Position numbers and translations under genes: made by a program
Shown here: piece by piece, positions 30,525 to 41,367 of the stretch
Numbering within the stretch: position 1 is the first letter of the stretch
How the letters are laid out: each line of letters opens with the position of its first letter
Assembly (NCBI GenBank): GCA_030180135.1
Contig: CM058239.1
Coordinates: 63,495,823-63,559,822, forward strand
From: Orychophragmus violaceus
Taxonomy: Eukaryota; Streptophyta; Magnoliopsida; Brassicales; Brassicaceae
DNA: 64,000 bases
Direction: 5' to 3'
Notes under the pieces: model-generated
Database searches by the model: none
What the model was told of the DNA's origin: nothing
What the model saw: the letters and a program-made list of their open reading frames with translations, nothing else

Positions 30525-31045
30525 TGTTAGAATTAAGAGTTTAAGAGAGATTGAGTGAGTATAAGAGAGTTTAGAGTGAAGGAAAGAAGAGAGATGTCGC
30601 TAGGGTTTGTAGAGAGAGAGTATGCGGCCAAGAGAGAGTTTTGAGTATAAACTTGGGAAATGAATCCCTAAAGTGTGTATTGATACTTCAAGTGTTACAA
30701 GACATATATAGGAGACTAACTAGGGTTCTGGATACAAGAAACAATAAAATAAGAGTGAGAAGAGGACAAAGGAGTGCAACGGCTCCAAGGTGATAGTGAC
30801 AGCTCTTCAACCGGTTCTGAGGAGAGAGAAAGATGCTCTGCCCTAGGGATCAGTCCTGCTGAGCTTCAGACCTGTTGTACTATGATGTTGGGGATATAAA
30901 CAATCATTTATATCAAGATCACATGTTTGTATTATACCCCAAAGTCTTCAACAACCGCAAACCCTCAAACCGGCTCATTCCTTGTTCCACACTTCTTATG
31001 CCTTGTTTCACACTCTTGTTTACTTCTTCAATCCTTATTTCAATA
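30525..31045 (-). repeat. 3' LTR of element F
   Basis: Plus reading TGTTAGAATTAAG to TTTCAATA. Includes the shared 'GGTGATAGTGACAG' U3 phrase. Confidence 0.9.
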
Positions 31046-31116
31046 CTCCCCCTCAAGCTTGATCATGGAGATGGAGTGATCAAGCTTGGAACCGTAGATA
31101 CTTACCTCATTAAAAA

Positions 31117-31159
31117 CCTTGATATAGAAAAACCACTTGGGATAAAAACTATATCAAGG
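31117..31159 (-). other. 3' hairpin of F
   Basis: CCTTGATATAG (31117-31127) pairs perfectly with CTATATCAAGG (31149-31159) around the constant loop with two extra A/T bases. Element D keeps only one arm (near 6417-6427). Confidence 0.8.
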
Positions 31160-31193
31160 GAAAAAGAGTATAAGCTCTACGGTCTAGGGTTCT

Positions 31194-34100
31194 TCAAGCT
31201 TGAGAGAGGTCAATGAGTCCAAGCTTAGGAAGAATGAACTCACAAACCTTCAAGCTAGCAGCCTTGGTAAAGATGTCTGCTAGTTGATCCGAGCTTCTTG
31301 TGTAACAAGGTAAGATCACACCTTCTTGAACCTTCTGCCTCACCTTGTGACAATCCACCTCTATGTGCTTTGTTCTCTCATGAAACACTGAGTTAGAGGC
31401 TATGTGGATTGCAGCTTGATTATCACAATGCATTGTGATTGGAGTTGGTTGATCAATGCCCAAATCTTCAAGTAAAGCCTTCAGCCATGTCAACTCATTG
31501 GTAAGCTTCCTCATTGCTCTATACTCTGCCTCTGCACTTGAGCAAGACACTACCTTCTGCTTCTTTGTTTTCCAAGTCACAAGATTGCCTCCAATGAATG
31601 TACAATAGCCTGAAGTGGACCTCCTATCCTGTCTATCTCCTGCCCAATCTGCATCACAATATCCTACAATCTCTGTGCTTTGGTTGCACCCCATCCATAT
31701 CCCTTGGCCAGGAGATCCATTGAGGTACCTTAGGATCCGGTCCACCATGTTCCAATGATGCATCAATGGAGCTTGCATATGCTGGCTCACCTGGTTCACA
31801 GCAAAACACAAATCAGGCCGTGTAATGGTAAGATAAATCAGCTTACCAACCATCCTCCTATAGAGTGTAATGTCTCCAAATGGCTCCTTTGCAATCTCCC
31901 CCTCTCTTGTGACTTTGTAGCCTTCTTCAAGAGGTGTCTTGGCTGTCTTTCCATTTAGCTTACCTGCTTCACTCAACAAATCAAGAGTGTACTTCCTTTG
32001 TGATAAGAAGAGGCCTTCTTTAGACCGGCACACTTCTATCCCTAGGAAGTACTTTAGTTCACCAAGATCCTTGATATCAAACACAGATTTCAAATGATCT
32101 TTGCAAGCTTGAATTCCTACCTTGTCACTCCCTGAGATGATGATATCATCTACATAAATGAGAATGACAACAATACCTTCTTGGCTTGATTGAGTGAAGA
32201 GAGTATGATCAGCTTCTGATCTACTAAAACCCTTTTCCATGAGCGTTGTGCTTAGCTTGTGGTACCAAGCTCTAGGAGATTGTTTGAGACCATAGATTGC
32301 CTTCTTCAACCTCAGAACCTTTCCTTGTGTTACCATGCCTTCAAGACCAGGTGGTGGAGTCATGTAAACCTCATCCTCTAGCTCTCCTTGGAGGAATGCA
32401 TTCTTGACATCCATTTGATGCAAATCCCACTCCAAGTTTGTTGCTAAGGACAGAATCACTCTCACTGTATGAAGCTTGGCTACTGGTGCAAAAGTGTCTC
32501 TATAATCCTCTCCATAGGTTTGTGTAAACCCTCTTGCAACTAATCTGGCCTTGTACCTCTCTATCTCTCCATTGCTCTTGTATTTGATAGTGAAAACCCA
32601 TTTGGAACTCACTGCCCTCTTCTTCCTTGGTAAATCTGTTTCATACCAAGTGTTGTTGTTTTCCATTGCCTTGATCTCTTCTCCAACTGCATCAGTCCAC
32701 TTCTTGTGCTCCTTAGCTTCTTCATAGGTTTTAGGAACCCATTCAGCATCAATAGCACCCATAAACACCTTGTGCTCAGTTGGGAAGTGAGCAAGTGTGC
32801 AAACAGCTTGTGTTGGATGAGCTACTGCCTTGCAATTGTAGTAAACCCTAGTCTTCATCCATTCAGACGGGTCCTTTCTCTCTCTAGTACTTCTTCTAAG
32901 CACTTGAACCGGCTGTTGATGTTGTACTACTTCATGTTCCTCTTGCATAGCTTCAGGTTCCATTTGTTGGCCAACAATCTCTTCTCTATCATCTTGATCA
33001 TGTGTGGCAGAACCATCAGCTTGTGGTTCCTCTTGTGATTCTCCATTGCCCTCCTCATGATCAAGATGAGTAGGCTCATCCATAATGTTAGTTTCCTCAG
33101 CCGGTTTATCCACTTGAGTCGCCTCACTCTTCTTTGGCTGAGCAATTCCCAGACTCTCTAAGATCCTCCTTAGGTTATTGGCACGGTCAGAAGGGTTATT
33201 AGGAAGGTCCTTAAGGCTCTCCCAACTCTTCTCTTCATAGAAACCCTTTGACTCCACAAACTTAACATCTCTAGAGACTAATACCCTTCTAGTCTCAGGT
33301 ACATAGCACTTGTACCCTCTCTGGTTTGTAGAATACCCAATGAACATTGCTTTGACACTCTTATGATCAAGCTTATCTCTCTGCTCTCCTGGTTTTAAAA
33401 CAAAACACAAACATCCAAACACACGTAAGTGATGAATTGAAGGTTTAGTTTTGTTCAATACCTGATATGGTGAAGCATCTTGTAGAACTCTTGTGGGTGT
33501 CCTATTGATTAGATAGCAAGCAGACATCACAGCATCACTCCAAAACCTTTTGGGAACATTTGTATGAAACATAATTGATCTGGCCACCTCCATCAAGTGT
33601 CTATTCTTCCTCTCAGCCACACCATTCTGTTGTGGAGTGTATGGACAGCTTGTTTGGTGAATGATCCCATGTTTTGCAAGATGATGCTTGAATGCATTGC
33701 TTGTGTATTCCCCACCATTATCTGACCTAAATATCTTAATCTTGGCATTGAAATTGTTAGATACATAGGTTTGAAAGTTCATGAATGCTTCTAATACCCT
33801 ATCTTTAGATTGAATCAAAGTTAACCAAGTATACTTGGATTTCTCATCAATGAATGTCACAAAGTACTTATGATTCTCTCTAGAAACACATGGAGCAGTC
33901 CAAACATCAGAGTGAACAAGATCAAAGCAGTTTGCATACACGGTTTTAGAACTAGGGAAGACTGATTTGCAATGTTTTCCAAGGATACATGCTTCACAAT
34001 CATCATTTTTAAAAGAAACAAAGGGCAATATTAAACCTAAGGCACGAGAGTGAGGGTGACCAAGTCTAGCATGCCATACAGAATCATTAACTAGAGTAGA

Positions 34101-35585
34101 ACTAAAAACAGAAGCAGATAATTCAGATGCAAGGTTGGTGTCTTCAAGCATGTATAACTCATCCTTTGTCACACCCTTTCCAAGCAACTTACTTGTCTTA
34201 ATATCCTGAAAAATCACATCATTAGGACTGAAGATAACATTGCATTTAAGATCAGTAGCTACTCTCTTAACACTTAACAAGTTTGATGTAAAACTAGGCA
34301 TGTAAAAAGCTTTTGATTCTCTGTCAAACAACCTAACATTTCCTATGCCTTTAATTGGAATCCTTTCACCATTAGCAATCACAACATTACCAAGAGCAGG
34401 TTCAACATTCTTTATCAAGTTTAAATCACTAATCATGTGATGTGAAGCACCTGAATCTACTATCAATGGCTTATGATCAGATATTGAATGTTTGTGATTG
34501 ATTAAAGCATGAAAGGAGCTACCAAGAACATTACCAGAACCTTCCTTGAAGGCTTTGATGAGAGCATCAAGATCAGACCTCCTCACCAAGTCATTTTGAG
34601 GCGCCACATTAGGAGCAGGAGCAAAGGCTGGTACCATCTCTCTACAATCATTCCCACCACGGTTTGATGAAGTAGAAGCACCAGGCGCAGCAGGACCAGC
34701 TAGGGTTGATTCACTTGAGTAATGAGCTCTCTGGTCCTTGAACTTGTTGTTGTTGAAGGCCGGTTTGAGGTGGGGATGAAGCAGCCAGCATTTGTCCTTG
34801 AAATGCCCCTTTCTCTTGCAATGGTCACATACACCCGGGACTCTTCTTTCCTCAGGTTTGTAGGCACCTTTGTGAGCAGTAGCAAGCTCACCTTTCCTTC
34901 CAAACAGCCCAAAAGATCCCTGCTCCTTTTGGATTTGAGCACACACTTCATCAAGATTTGGGAGAGTTTCTGCCCTTAACATGTGTGTGATCAAGCCATT
35001 GTAAGCTGGGTTTAGGGTTAGCAGGAGAGCAAACACCTTGTCTTGCTCCCTCCTCTCATTTAGAACCTGTGGATCAACTGTTGGTGGCCTCAGCATTTCC
35101 AACTCTGCCCACAATGATCTAAACTTCCCAAAGTGTTGCTTGAACTCCATATCTTCTTGGCTCAGATTGTTGATGGCCATCTTCACTTCAAACACCCTAC
35201 TGAGGTTAGACATGTTGCCATATACCTTGTACAAGGTGTCCCATAAGTCTTTGGAGCTCTCACAGTAGGAGTAAGCTTCCAACAGAGACGGTTCAAGGGA
35301 GCTTTGAAGAATGGACAGTACATGTTGATCTCCTTGAGTCCATGCTTCTTCATCTTCAAGGGCTGCTTCTTCAACAGCTTCCTCATCAGCCTTAGCCTCA
35401 GCTTCAGCTTCTCCTTTAGCCGCTTCACCTTTGGGCTCAGCTTTCTTCATCTTCATTGGAGCAGTGTCACATAAGACATGCTTCCACAAGCCTCTTCCAC
35501 CAAGAGCACTTTTGGCCATTCTGGCCCACACCAAGTAGTTGGCTCCTTTAAGAGTCACTGGAATAATCACCCTTGAGTTCTCCAT
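31194..35585 (-). CDS. Copia Gag-Pol polyprotein (element F)
   Basis: About 1463 residues from the ATG of 'MENSRVIIPVTLKG'. An in-frame ATG eight codons upstream (35609) is less likely because G and D also start at MENSRV. Zinc knuckle CDHCKRKGHFKDKC near residues 254-267, protease 'VDSGASHHM' near 376, integrase DDE around 560, 623 and 658, YVDD near 1143, RNase H 'CDADWAGD' near 1311. Acidic linker 'HLDHEEGNGESQEEPQ' between integrase and RT. No disruptions seen. Closest relative here is D. Confidence 0.95.
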   Translation of the reverse strand: MENSRVIIPVTLKGANYLVWARMAKSALGGRGLWKHVLCDTAPMKMKKAEPKGEAAKGEAEAEAKADEEAVEEAALEDEEAWTQGDQHVLSILQSSLEPSLLEAYSYCESSKDLWDTLYKVYGNMSNLSRVFEVKMAINNLSQEDMEFKQHFGKFRSLWAELEMLRPPTVDPQVLNERREQDKVFALLLTLNPAYNGLITHMLRAETLPNLDEVCAQIQKEQGSFGLFGRKGELATAHKGAYKPEERRVPGVCDHCKRKGHFKDKCWLLHPHLKPAFNNNKFKDQRAHYSSESTLAGPAAPGASTSSNRGGNDCREMVPAFAPAPNVAPQNDLVRRSDLDALIKAFKEGSGNVLGSSFHALINHKHSISDHKPLIVDSGASHHMISDLNLIKNVEPALGNVVIANGERIPIKGIGNVRLFDRESKAFYMPSFTSNLLSVKRVATDLKCNVIFSPNDVIFQDIKTSKLLGKGVTKDELYMLEDTNLASELSASVFSSTLVNDSVWHARLGHPHSRALGLILPFVSFKNDDCEACILGKHCKSVFPSSKTVYANCFDLVHSDVWTAPCVSRENHKYFVTFIDEKSKYTWLTLIQSKDRVLEAFMNFQTYVSNNFNAKIKIFRSDNGGEYTSNAFKHHLAKHGIIHQTSCPYTPQQNGVAERKNRHLMEVARSIMFHTNVPKRFWSDAVMSACYLINRTPTRVLQDASPYQVLNKTKPSIHHLRVFGCLCFVLKPGEQRDKLDHKSVKAMFIGYSTNQRGYKCYVPETRRVLVSRDVKFVESKGFYEEKSWESLKDLPNNPSDRANNLRRILESLGIAQPKKSEATQVDKPAEETNIMDEPTHLDHEEGNGESQEEPQADGSATHDQDDREEIVGQQMEPEAMQEEHEVVQHQQPVQVLRRSTRERKDPSEWMKTRVYYNCKAVAHPTQAVCTLAHFPTEHKVFMGAIDAEWVPKTYEEAKEHKKWTDAVGEEIKAMENNNTWYETDLPRKKRAVSSKWVFTIKYKSNGEIERYKARLVARGFTQTYGEDYRDTFAPVAKLHTVRVILSLATNLEWDLHQMDVKNAFLQGELEDEVYMTPPPGLEGMVTQGKVLRLKKAIYGLKQSPRAWYHKLSTTLMEKGFSRSEADHTLFTQSSQEGIVVILIYVDDIIISGSDKVGIQACKDHLKSVFDIKDLGELKYFLGIEVCRSKEGLFLSQRKYTLDLLSEAGKLNGKTAKTPLEEGYKVTREGEIAKEPFGDITLYRRMVGKLIYLTITRPDLCFAVNQVSQHMQAPLMHHWNMVDRILRYLNGSPGQGIWMGCNQSTEIVGYCDADWAGDRQDRRSTSGYCTFIGGNLVTWKTKKQKVVSCSSAEAEYRAMRKLTNELTWLKALLEDLGIDQPTPITMHCDNQAAIHIASNSVFHERTKHIEVDCHKVRQKVQEGVILPCYTRSSDQLADIFTKAASLKVCEFILPKLGLIDLSQA

Positions 35586-36159
35586 AGCTGAGCAAAGAGG
35601 GAATATCAAGAGAAGAAGTCTTCAAAAGAGTTTGGGACAGAAATGGTAAGAACCGGCAGTGAAGTAAGTAAAGAACAAGAGAGAAATGTTGAGTAATGGT
35701 GAGTATTGCGGAAGAGAGAATAGGTTCAGGAGCTTGTAGGCTCTGATACCATGTTAGAATTAAGAGTTTAAGAGAGATTGAGTGAGTATAAGAGAGTTTA
35801 GAGTGAAGGAAAGAAGAGAGATGTCGCTAGGGTTTGTAGAGAGAGAGTATGCGGCCAAGAGAGAGTTTTGAGTATAAACTTGGGAAATGAATCCCTAAAG
35901 TGTGTATTGATACTTCAAGTGTTACAAGACATATATAGGAGACTAGCTAGGGTTCTGGATACAAGAAACAATAAAATAAGAGTGAGAAGAGGACAAAGGA
36001 GTGCAACGGCTCCAAGGTGATAGTGACAGCTCTTCAACCGGTTCTGAGGAGAGAGAAAGATGCTCTGCCCTAGGGATCAGTCCTGCTGAGCTTCAGACCT
36101 GTTGTACTATGATGTTGGGGATATAAACAATCATTTATATCAAGATCACATGTTTGTAT

Positions 36160-37334
36160 TATTAGAGAGGAGGAGTAAATGGGATGAGGAGAGGCTGAAG
36201 AAGCCGAGCCTCAGTCCTAAACAAAGCAAGAGAAGTAGGTTCCACAAGTAATAGAGGTGGTTCCACAAGCAAAAGGAGAGTGTTACACAAGGAACACTCC
36301 TAGATAAAGATGTGCAAAGTTGGGGCACACAGACACAGACACAGATGATCAATGTGCAAAGTTGGGGCAAGATCATCATGTGCAAAATCAGGGCCAAACT
36401 TATGAAGTGCAAAGTTGGGGCACTCATACATTCAGACAATCAAGAATGTGCAAAGTTGGGGCCAAACAGATGTCTGTACAGAAACAGACTCAAGAAGAGT
36501 CACATGTGGAGTTATGGTCTGAACAAGAGTGAAGACCAGTCACTATCAGCCTTGGGAGCGTGATTCCCTCTCTCTCCAGACCTGCAACACGCCAAACAAG
36601 AGAGAGGAGAAGTCACTTTCAGCACTAGAAGACACAAGAGTTCAAATGGAAGAAGAAGATCCAACCATTGATTCAAATTCGGATTTCCCTCCAAGAGAAT
36701 CAATGGCTGAGATTAAATGTCTTTGTTTATGAGTGTTTGCCCTAATTGTACCTCTATTTAAAGGGCTTACACGCCCATGTAAACATTTGCTAATTCACAT
36801 ACAATTGAAAGACTTATTGTTACAAACAAAGTCTCTCTTCTTCTCTCTTTCCCTTTAGTTTTGTTCTTGCGGTTCCATTACTTAACTCTCATTGTGCTCT
36901 TCAATAAGACACAATGTAGACTCATGTAAGAGCATTGGTTGGCTGCTTAGGCAGTCCAAAACCACACTTGGATAGTTCTTCCATAACTAATCCAAGTGTG
37001 AGAAGCTCTCGGTTTTCATTAAAGCTCTTACATAGTTTTCCTTTTCTTCTTTAGAACACCTCTTAGCTAATTACTGATTTGGATCCATTCTTATGAGTAA
37101 ACTCTCCTAATGAGATGTTAAGCTCTTGGATACATTTTCATATAGCTTAAGTGTTCATTGTCTTGAGGTAGAATAGCTTTCTTCTATTTTAGAACCGCAA
37201 ACCCTAGTTTTCTCTCTCTAAGCGGCTTAAGAACCCTAACCGTGTCTTAAGCCTCTTTCTTCATTCTACCTCATTCTCTAGAACCAGACTTGATATTAAG
37301 AGCTTCCTCATGGATGTCTCTTGAAATTCTAACA
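36160..37334 (+). repeat. 5' LTR of copy B
   Basis: TATTAGAGAGG to ATTCTAACA. The three-stem structure (about 36925-37032) has TGG/CCA in the small stem where A has GGG/CCC. Confidence 0.9.
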
Positions 37335-39197
37335 TGGTATCAGAGCCACAAGTTCTTGGCTCAAAGTTGTTTCAAGATAGAGAGCAAAATCTGTCTTGTT
37401 TAGTCTTTTGCTTCCGCAATGTTTTTGATGGACCAAGCTTCTGTTTTTACTTGGTTTCATGTTCTTAATACTTGTAGCTCTCTGTTTTGAAGAGATGACA
37501 AGTTGGACTTAATTTGGTTAAGAAATCAGAGAGGAACAAGAGCATATAGTTATGTCTTTACTTGTTGCTTCTCTGGTTTGATTATTGCTTGTTTCAAACT
37601 GAGCAAACTCAGTCCCTGAAATGATGAAATGTTTATGAGTTAAACTGAGCAAGAAACTCAGTCCCTGAACCTTAAACATGTGTTGGTTTCTAAGTTAAAC
37701 TAAGCTATCTTAGTCCCTGAACTAGAAACCTATTCTCTAACTTTTTTTTATTTTCTGTGTTTCAGGTTCATTCTCCCATACTCCCATTCTACTATACTCT
37801 GAGTTTGGTTTACATGCTCTTAAATCTGAGTTTATGCATTCCAAACTCACATACTCTCTATACTCTCATTCTCTGGTGCACACTCTCTTAAATCTGAGTT
37901 GTGTGTCATCCCATTCTCCTTATACTCTCTGGTTACTTCTATCTTACTCTAAAGTTTACTCCTAAAGAACTATCTTATTATTGCACAGAAACTTAAAGCT
38001 CATTAGTCCTGATCAAACTTGTGTTGCTTGAGTGTTATCTTGTGTTTAGGTGTTCTTAGGAGGAATGAAGAGATGTTGGCAGTGAGGATCAGTCATAAAA
38101 AGAGGATGCATACTCTAAGTGGCGGTTCAAGCTGATGATATTGGAGTTGTGTGGTTGAGGAGCTGAAGAAGTCTCCAACAAAACCAGTGAACTCATGGAG
38201 TTGTGGATTAGCTGAAATCCTCATTTCAAGCTGATGGTGTTATTGGAGTTGTGTGGTTGAGGAGCTGAAGAAGTCTCCAACAAAACCAGTGAGCTCATGG
38301 AGTTGTGGATGAACTGAAATCCTCATTTTGTTGGAGCCATCACCGAGTTGGGAATCAGCTGGTGGATGAGCTTATGGTTCAAGGATCTTCCCAAAGAAGA
38401 AGGCGGTTTACAAGCTGTCCATTCAAAGGAGGAAGAGGCCTTGTTCAAGAAGTTGTACAAGGAGTTGTACAAGTCATGTATGCGCATGGTGAAGAGCCAT
38501 TCAAGGGTGCGGGGGAGCTTGTTGGATCAGTCATGGTTATGTTCCAACAAGACAAAGAAATCACTCCCAACCGCAACAATAAATCAGGCTACTTCTAAAC
38601 CCTCTCATTTCATTTCCATTAAGCTTCCATCTTATGAGTTCTCTTGATTATGATTGTTTTTTCAAAGTCAAAATGTTTTAAACCTAATTCTCAAAACGTT
38701 TTAGACTTGTTTTCTCTTAAGTATCTTGTTGTGATCATGTGTTTCAATTCAAAAACGTTTTAAAACTAATACTCAAAACGTTTCAAAACATTAAGGTTTA
38801 ATGCTTAGCTAATGTTCTAAATGTCTTGCACACACTTAACATGTTTCCTTTAAACCTTTGTGTTGAAGGAAAAGATAAAGACATGCTTGAGGAGCATTAG
38901 AAAGTGAAGGAGCTATGAGGAGCATCCGCAAGTCTTGAAGTCTTTCCAAGAGGAAGATGAGACCAACTTGAAGTTCAACTCAGGAAGAGAAGGATTATCA
39001 ATGTTGGGGTTAAAGGCCGGAGCACTATAGAGTCCAAGTTTCAAAAGACACAACAAAGATCAAAGAAGTTCATATCAAGAAGAATCAAATCAAGGAATGC
39101 TAAGGAAAGAAAGAGATGGAAAAGGAGTGAGCCGTGAGTTAAGATGATGATACCAAGGTCAAGTTACATCTTGAGTAGGTGACTATACTCTTTTTGT

Positions 39198-39238
39198 CCT
39201 CCTTAAGGTTTTATCCCAAGAGGTTTTACTTAAGGAGG
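39198..39238 (+). other. 3' hairpin of copy B
   Basis: CCTCCTTAAG (39198-39207) with CTTAAGGAGG (39229-39238), as in A and C. Confidence 0.78.
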
Positions 39239-39333
39239 TTTTTAATGAGGTAGTTCAACCGCTCCAAGCTTGGCCTTTGGTCCTCTTCTCCCTTTGGTCT
39301 TATGGAGTCCCGACGACCAAGCTTGCGGGGGAG

Positions 39334-40508
39334 TATTAGAGAGGAGGAGTAAATGGGATGAGGAGAGGCTGAAGAAGCCGAGCCTCAGTCCTAAACAAAG
39401 CAAGAGAAGTAGGTTCCACAAGTAATAGAGGTGGTTCCACAAGCAAAAGGAGAGTGTTACACAAGGAACACTCCTAGATAAAGATGTGCAAAGTTGGGGC
39501 ACACAGACACAGACACAGATGATCAATGTGCAAAGTTGGGGCAAGATCATCATGTGCAAAATCAGGGCCAAACTTATGAAGTGCAAAGTTGGGGCACTCA
39601 TACATTCAGACAATCAAGAATGTGCAAAGTTGGGGCCAAACAGATGTCTGTACAGAAACAGACTCAAGAAGAGTCACATGTGGAGTTATGGTCTGAACAA
39701 GAGTGAAGACCAGTCACTATCAGCCTTGGGAGCGTGATTCCCTCTCTCTCCAGACCTGCAACACGCCAAACAAGAGAGAGGAGAAGTCACTTTCAGCACT
39801 AGAAGACACAAGAGTTCAAATGGAAGAAGAAGATCCAACCATTGATTCAAATTCGGATTTCCCTCCAAGAGAATCAATGGCTGAGATTAAATGTCTTTGT
39901 TTATGAGTGTTTGCCCTAATTGTACCTCTATTTAAAGGGCTTACACGCCCATGTAAACATTTGCTAATTCACATACAATTGAAAGACTTATTGTTACAAA
40001 CAAAGTCTCTCTTCTTCTCTCTTTCCCTTTAGTTTTGTTCTTGCGGTTCCATTACTTAACTCTCATTGTGCTCTTCAATAAGACACAATGTAGACTCATG
40101 TAAGAGCATTGGTTGGCTGCTTAGGCAGTCCAAAACCACACTTGGATAGTTCTTCCATAACTAATCCAAGTGTGAGAAGCTCTCGGTTTTCATTAAAGCT
40201 CTTACATAGTTTTCCTTTTCTTCTTTAGAACACCTCTTAGCTAATTACTGATTTGGATCCATTCTTATGAGTAAACTCTCCTAATGAGATGTTAAGCTCT
40301 TGGATACATTTTCATATAGCTTAAGTGTTCATTGTCTTGAGGTAGAATAGCTTTCTTCTATTTTAGAACCGCAAACCCTAGTTTTCTCTCTCTAAGCGGC
40401 TTAAGAACCCTAACCGTGTCTTAAGCCTCTTTCTTCATTCTACCTCATTCTCTAGAACCAGACTTGATATTAAGAGCTTCCTCATGGATGTCTCTTGAAA
40501 TTCTAACA
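39334..40508 (+). repeat. 3' LTR of copy B
   Basis: Direct copy of 36160-37334, no difference noticed. Confidence 0.9.
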
Positions 40509-40631
40509 TGTATTATACCCCAAAGTCTTCAACAACCGCAAACCCTCAAACCGGCTCATTCCTTGTTCCACACTTCTTATGCCTTGTTTCACACTCTTGT
40601 TTACTTCTTCAATCCTTATTTCAATAACGAC

Positions 40632-40691
40632 TTCACACTCATTCAGATGATCACACCATCAATGACTTAAGTATTCTCACTCTGATACCAC
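40632..40691 (-). other. Residual 5' leader of element I
   Basis: About 60 bp between the F target duplicate and the I 5' LTR, including the primer-site complement CTCTGATACCA. All of I's gag region is missing here. Confidence 0.6.
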
Positions 40692-41362
40692 TGAAGGATT
40701 ATGGGTGTTTTCCATGGTTTAATTCTCAATTACAACCTAACACAAATCCTTAAACAGATCTAGGTTCTTGCAAAACGAATCATAAATCAAACCTGTGACA
40801 TTACCTTTTGCAGCGGATTATTGATGGTAATGACAAGATCAGTTTAGAGCTGATGAGAATCGGCTCCTCCTCAAGTATCCACACTCTTACAAGCAAGGGA
40901 TGGCTGCTAGACCAAAGAGATGGATCAGATCAGAAAGAGAGTTTGAGAGAGAGAGAGGGGCACGGCCACCAAGAAAATCGCAGAAGAATACTTCTTCCTT
41001 AGGGTTTTTCGATTTTTATGTCTCTCATTAATGGGCCCAAGTCATTAGACTAATGGCTCATTAATCTTTTGGGCCCAAGACACAAATCAGACAAAAGCCT
41101 GTATTTTGTCTGGCCCAATTCTCTGATCTAATACAGTAAATGCCACTGCATCTTACCGTATTTATTCCATTTAACTTTCCCGTTAGCTATGGTGTGTGAC
41201 CCTTAGGGATCATACAATACTGGTAATAAGTCCTAAACTTATAGATCAAGAGCGGACTCTAGCAAGCCATCATGATCACCCAGTATTTATGACTTATGTC
41301 TGATCTCGACACTCATCATACTTTCTAGAGATAGTACGGTAGATTTTAGGACATTCCCAACA
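40692..41362 (-). repeat. 5' LTR of element I
   Basis: Same length as 27284-27954, three substitutions seen. Followed by CAGGC and the H frame. Confidence 0.87.
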
Positions 41363-41367
41363 CAGGC

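Larger units (their letters stand above)
36160..40508 (+). mobile_element. Copy B of the A family (non-autonomous)
   Basis: 4349 bp. LTRs 36160-37334 and 39334-40508, both 1175 bp and identical by eye. TSD TGTAT. Primer site 37335-37347, hairpin 39198-39238, purine tract GCGGGGGAG before 39334. No gag-pol. Relative to A, the interior carries an extra partial repeat of the 'ttggagttgtgtggttgaggag' region near 38140-38300. U3 contains five copies of GTGCAAAGTTGGGGC or a variant (36312, 36354, 36380, 36407, 36448). Youngest layer of the H-I-F-B nest. Confidence 0.92.
30525..40626 (-). mobile_element. Element F: complete copia retrotransposon, split in its 5' LTR by copy B
   Basis: The 3' LTR is 30525-31045 (521 bp). 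The 5' LTR is 35752-36159 plus 40514-40626 (521 bp once B and one TGTAT duplicate are removed). One difference was seen (near 30719 versus 35946). Target duplication ACGAC is at 30520-30524 and 40627-40631, inside element I. Intact polyprotein 35585-31194, 3' hairpin 31117-31159, and the purine-tract complement CTCCCCCTC next to 31045. Insertion of B in its promoter-containing LTR should silence or alter this copy. Confidence 0.92.
35752..40626 (-). repeat. 5' LTR of F, interrupted by copy B
   Basis: Segments 35752-36159 and 40514-40626. The TGTAT at 36155-36159 and 40509-40513 is the target duplication of B. Confidence 0.9.
27284..41362 (-). mobile_element. Element I: decayed copia element inserted in H gag-protease
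   Basis: 671-bp LTRs at 27284-27954 (3') and 40692-41362 (5') with three differences seen. Target duplication CAGGC is at 27279-27283 and 41363-41367. The complement of the initiator-Met primer site (CTCTGATACCA) ends at 40690, one base before the 5' LTR. The sense ends are TG...CA (TGTTGGGAATG ... CCTTCA), unlike the other copia elements here. Only about 2.6 kb of interior remains outside nested F: an RT/RNase H remnant on the left and about 60 bp next to the primer site. Gag, protease and integrase are deleted. Confidence 0.87.
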
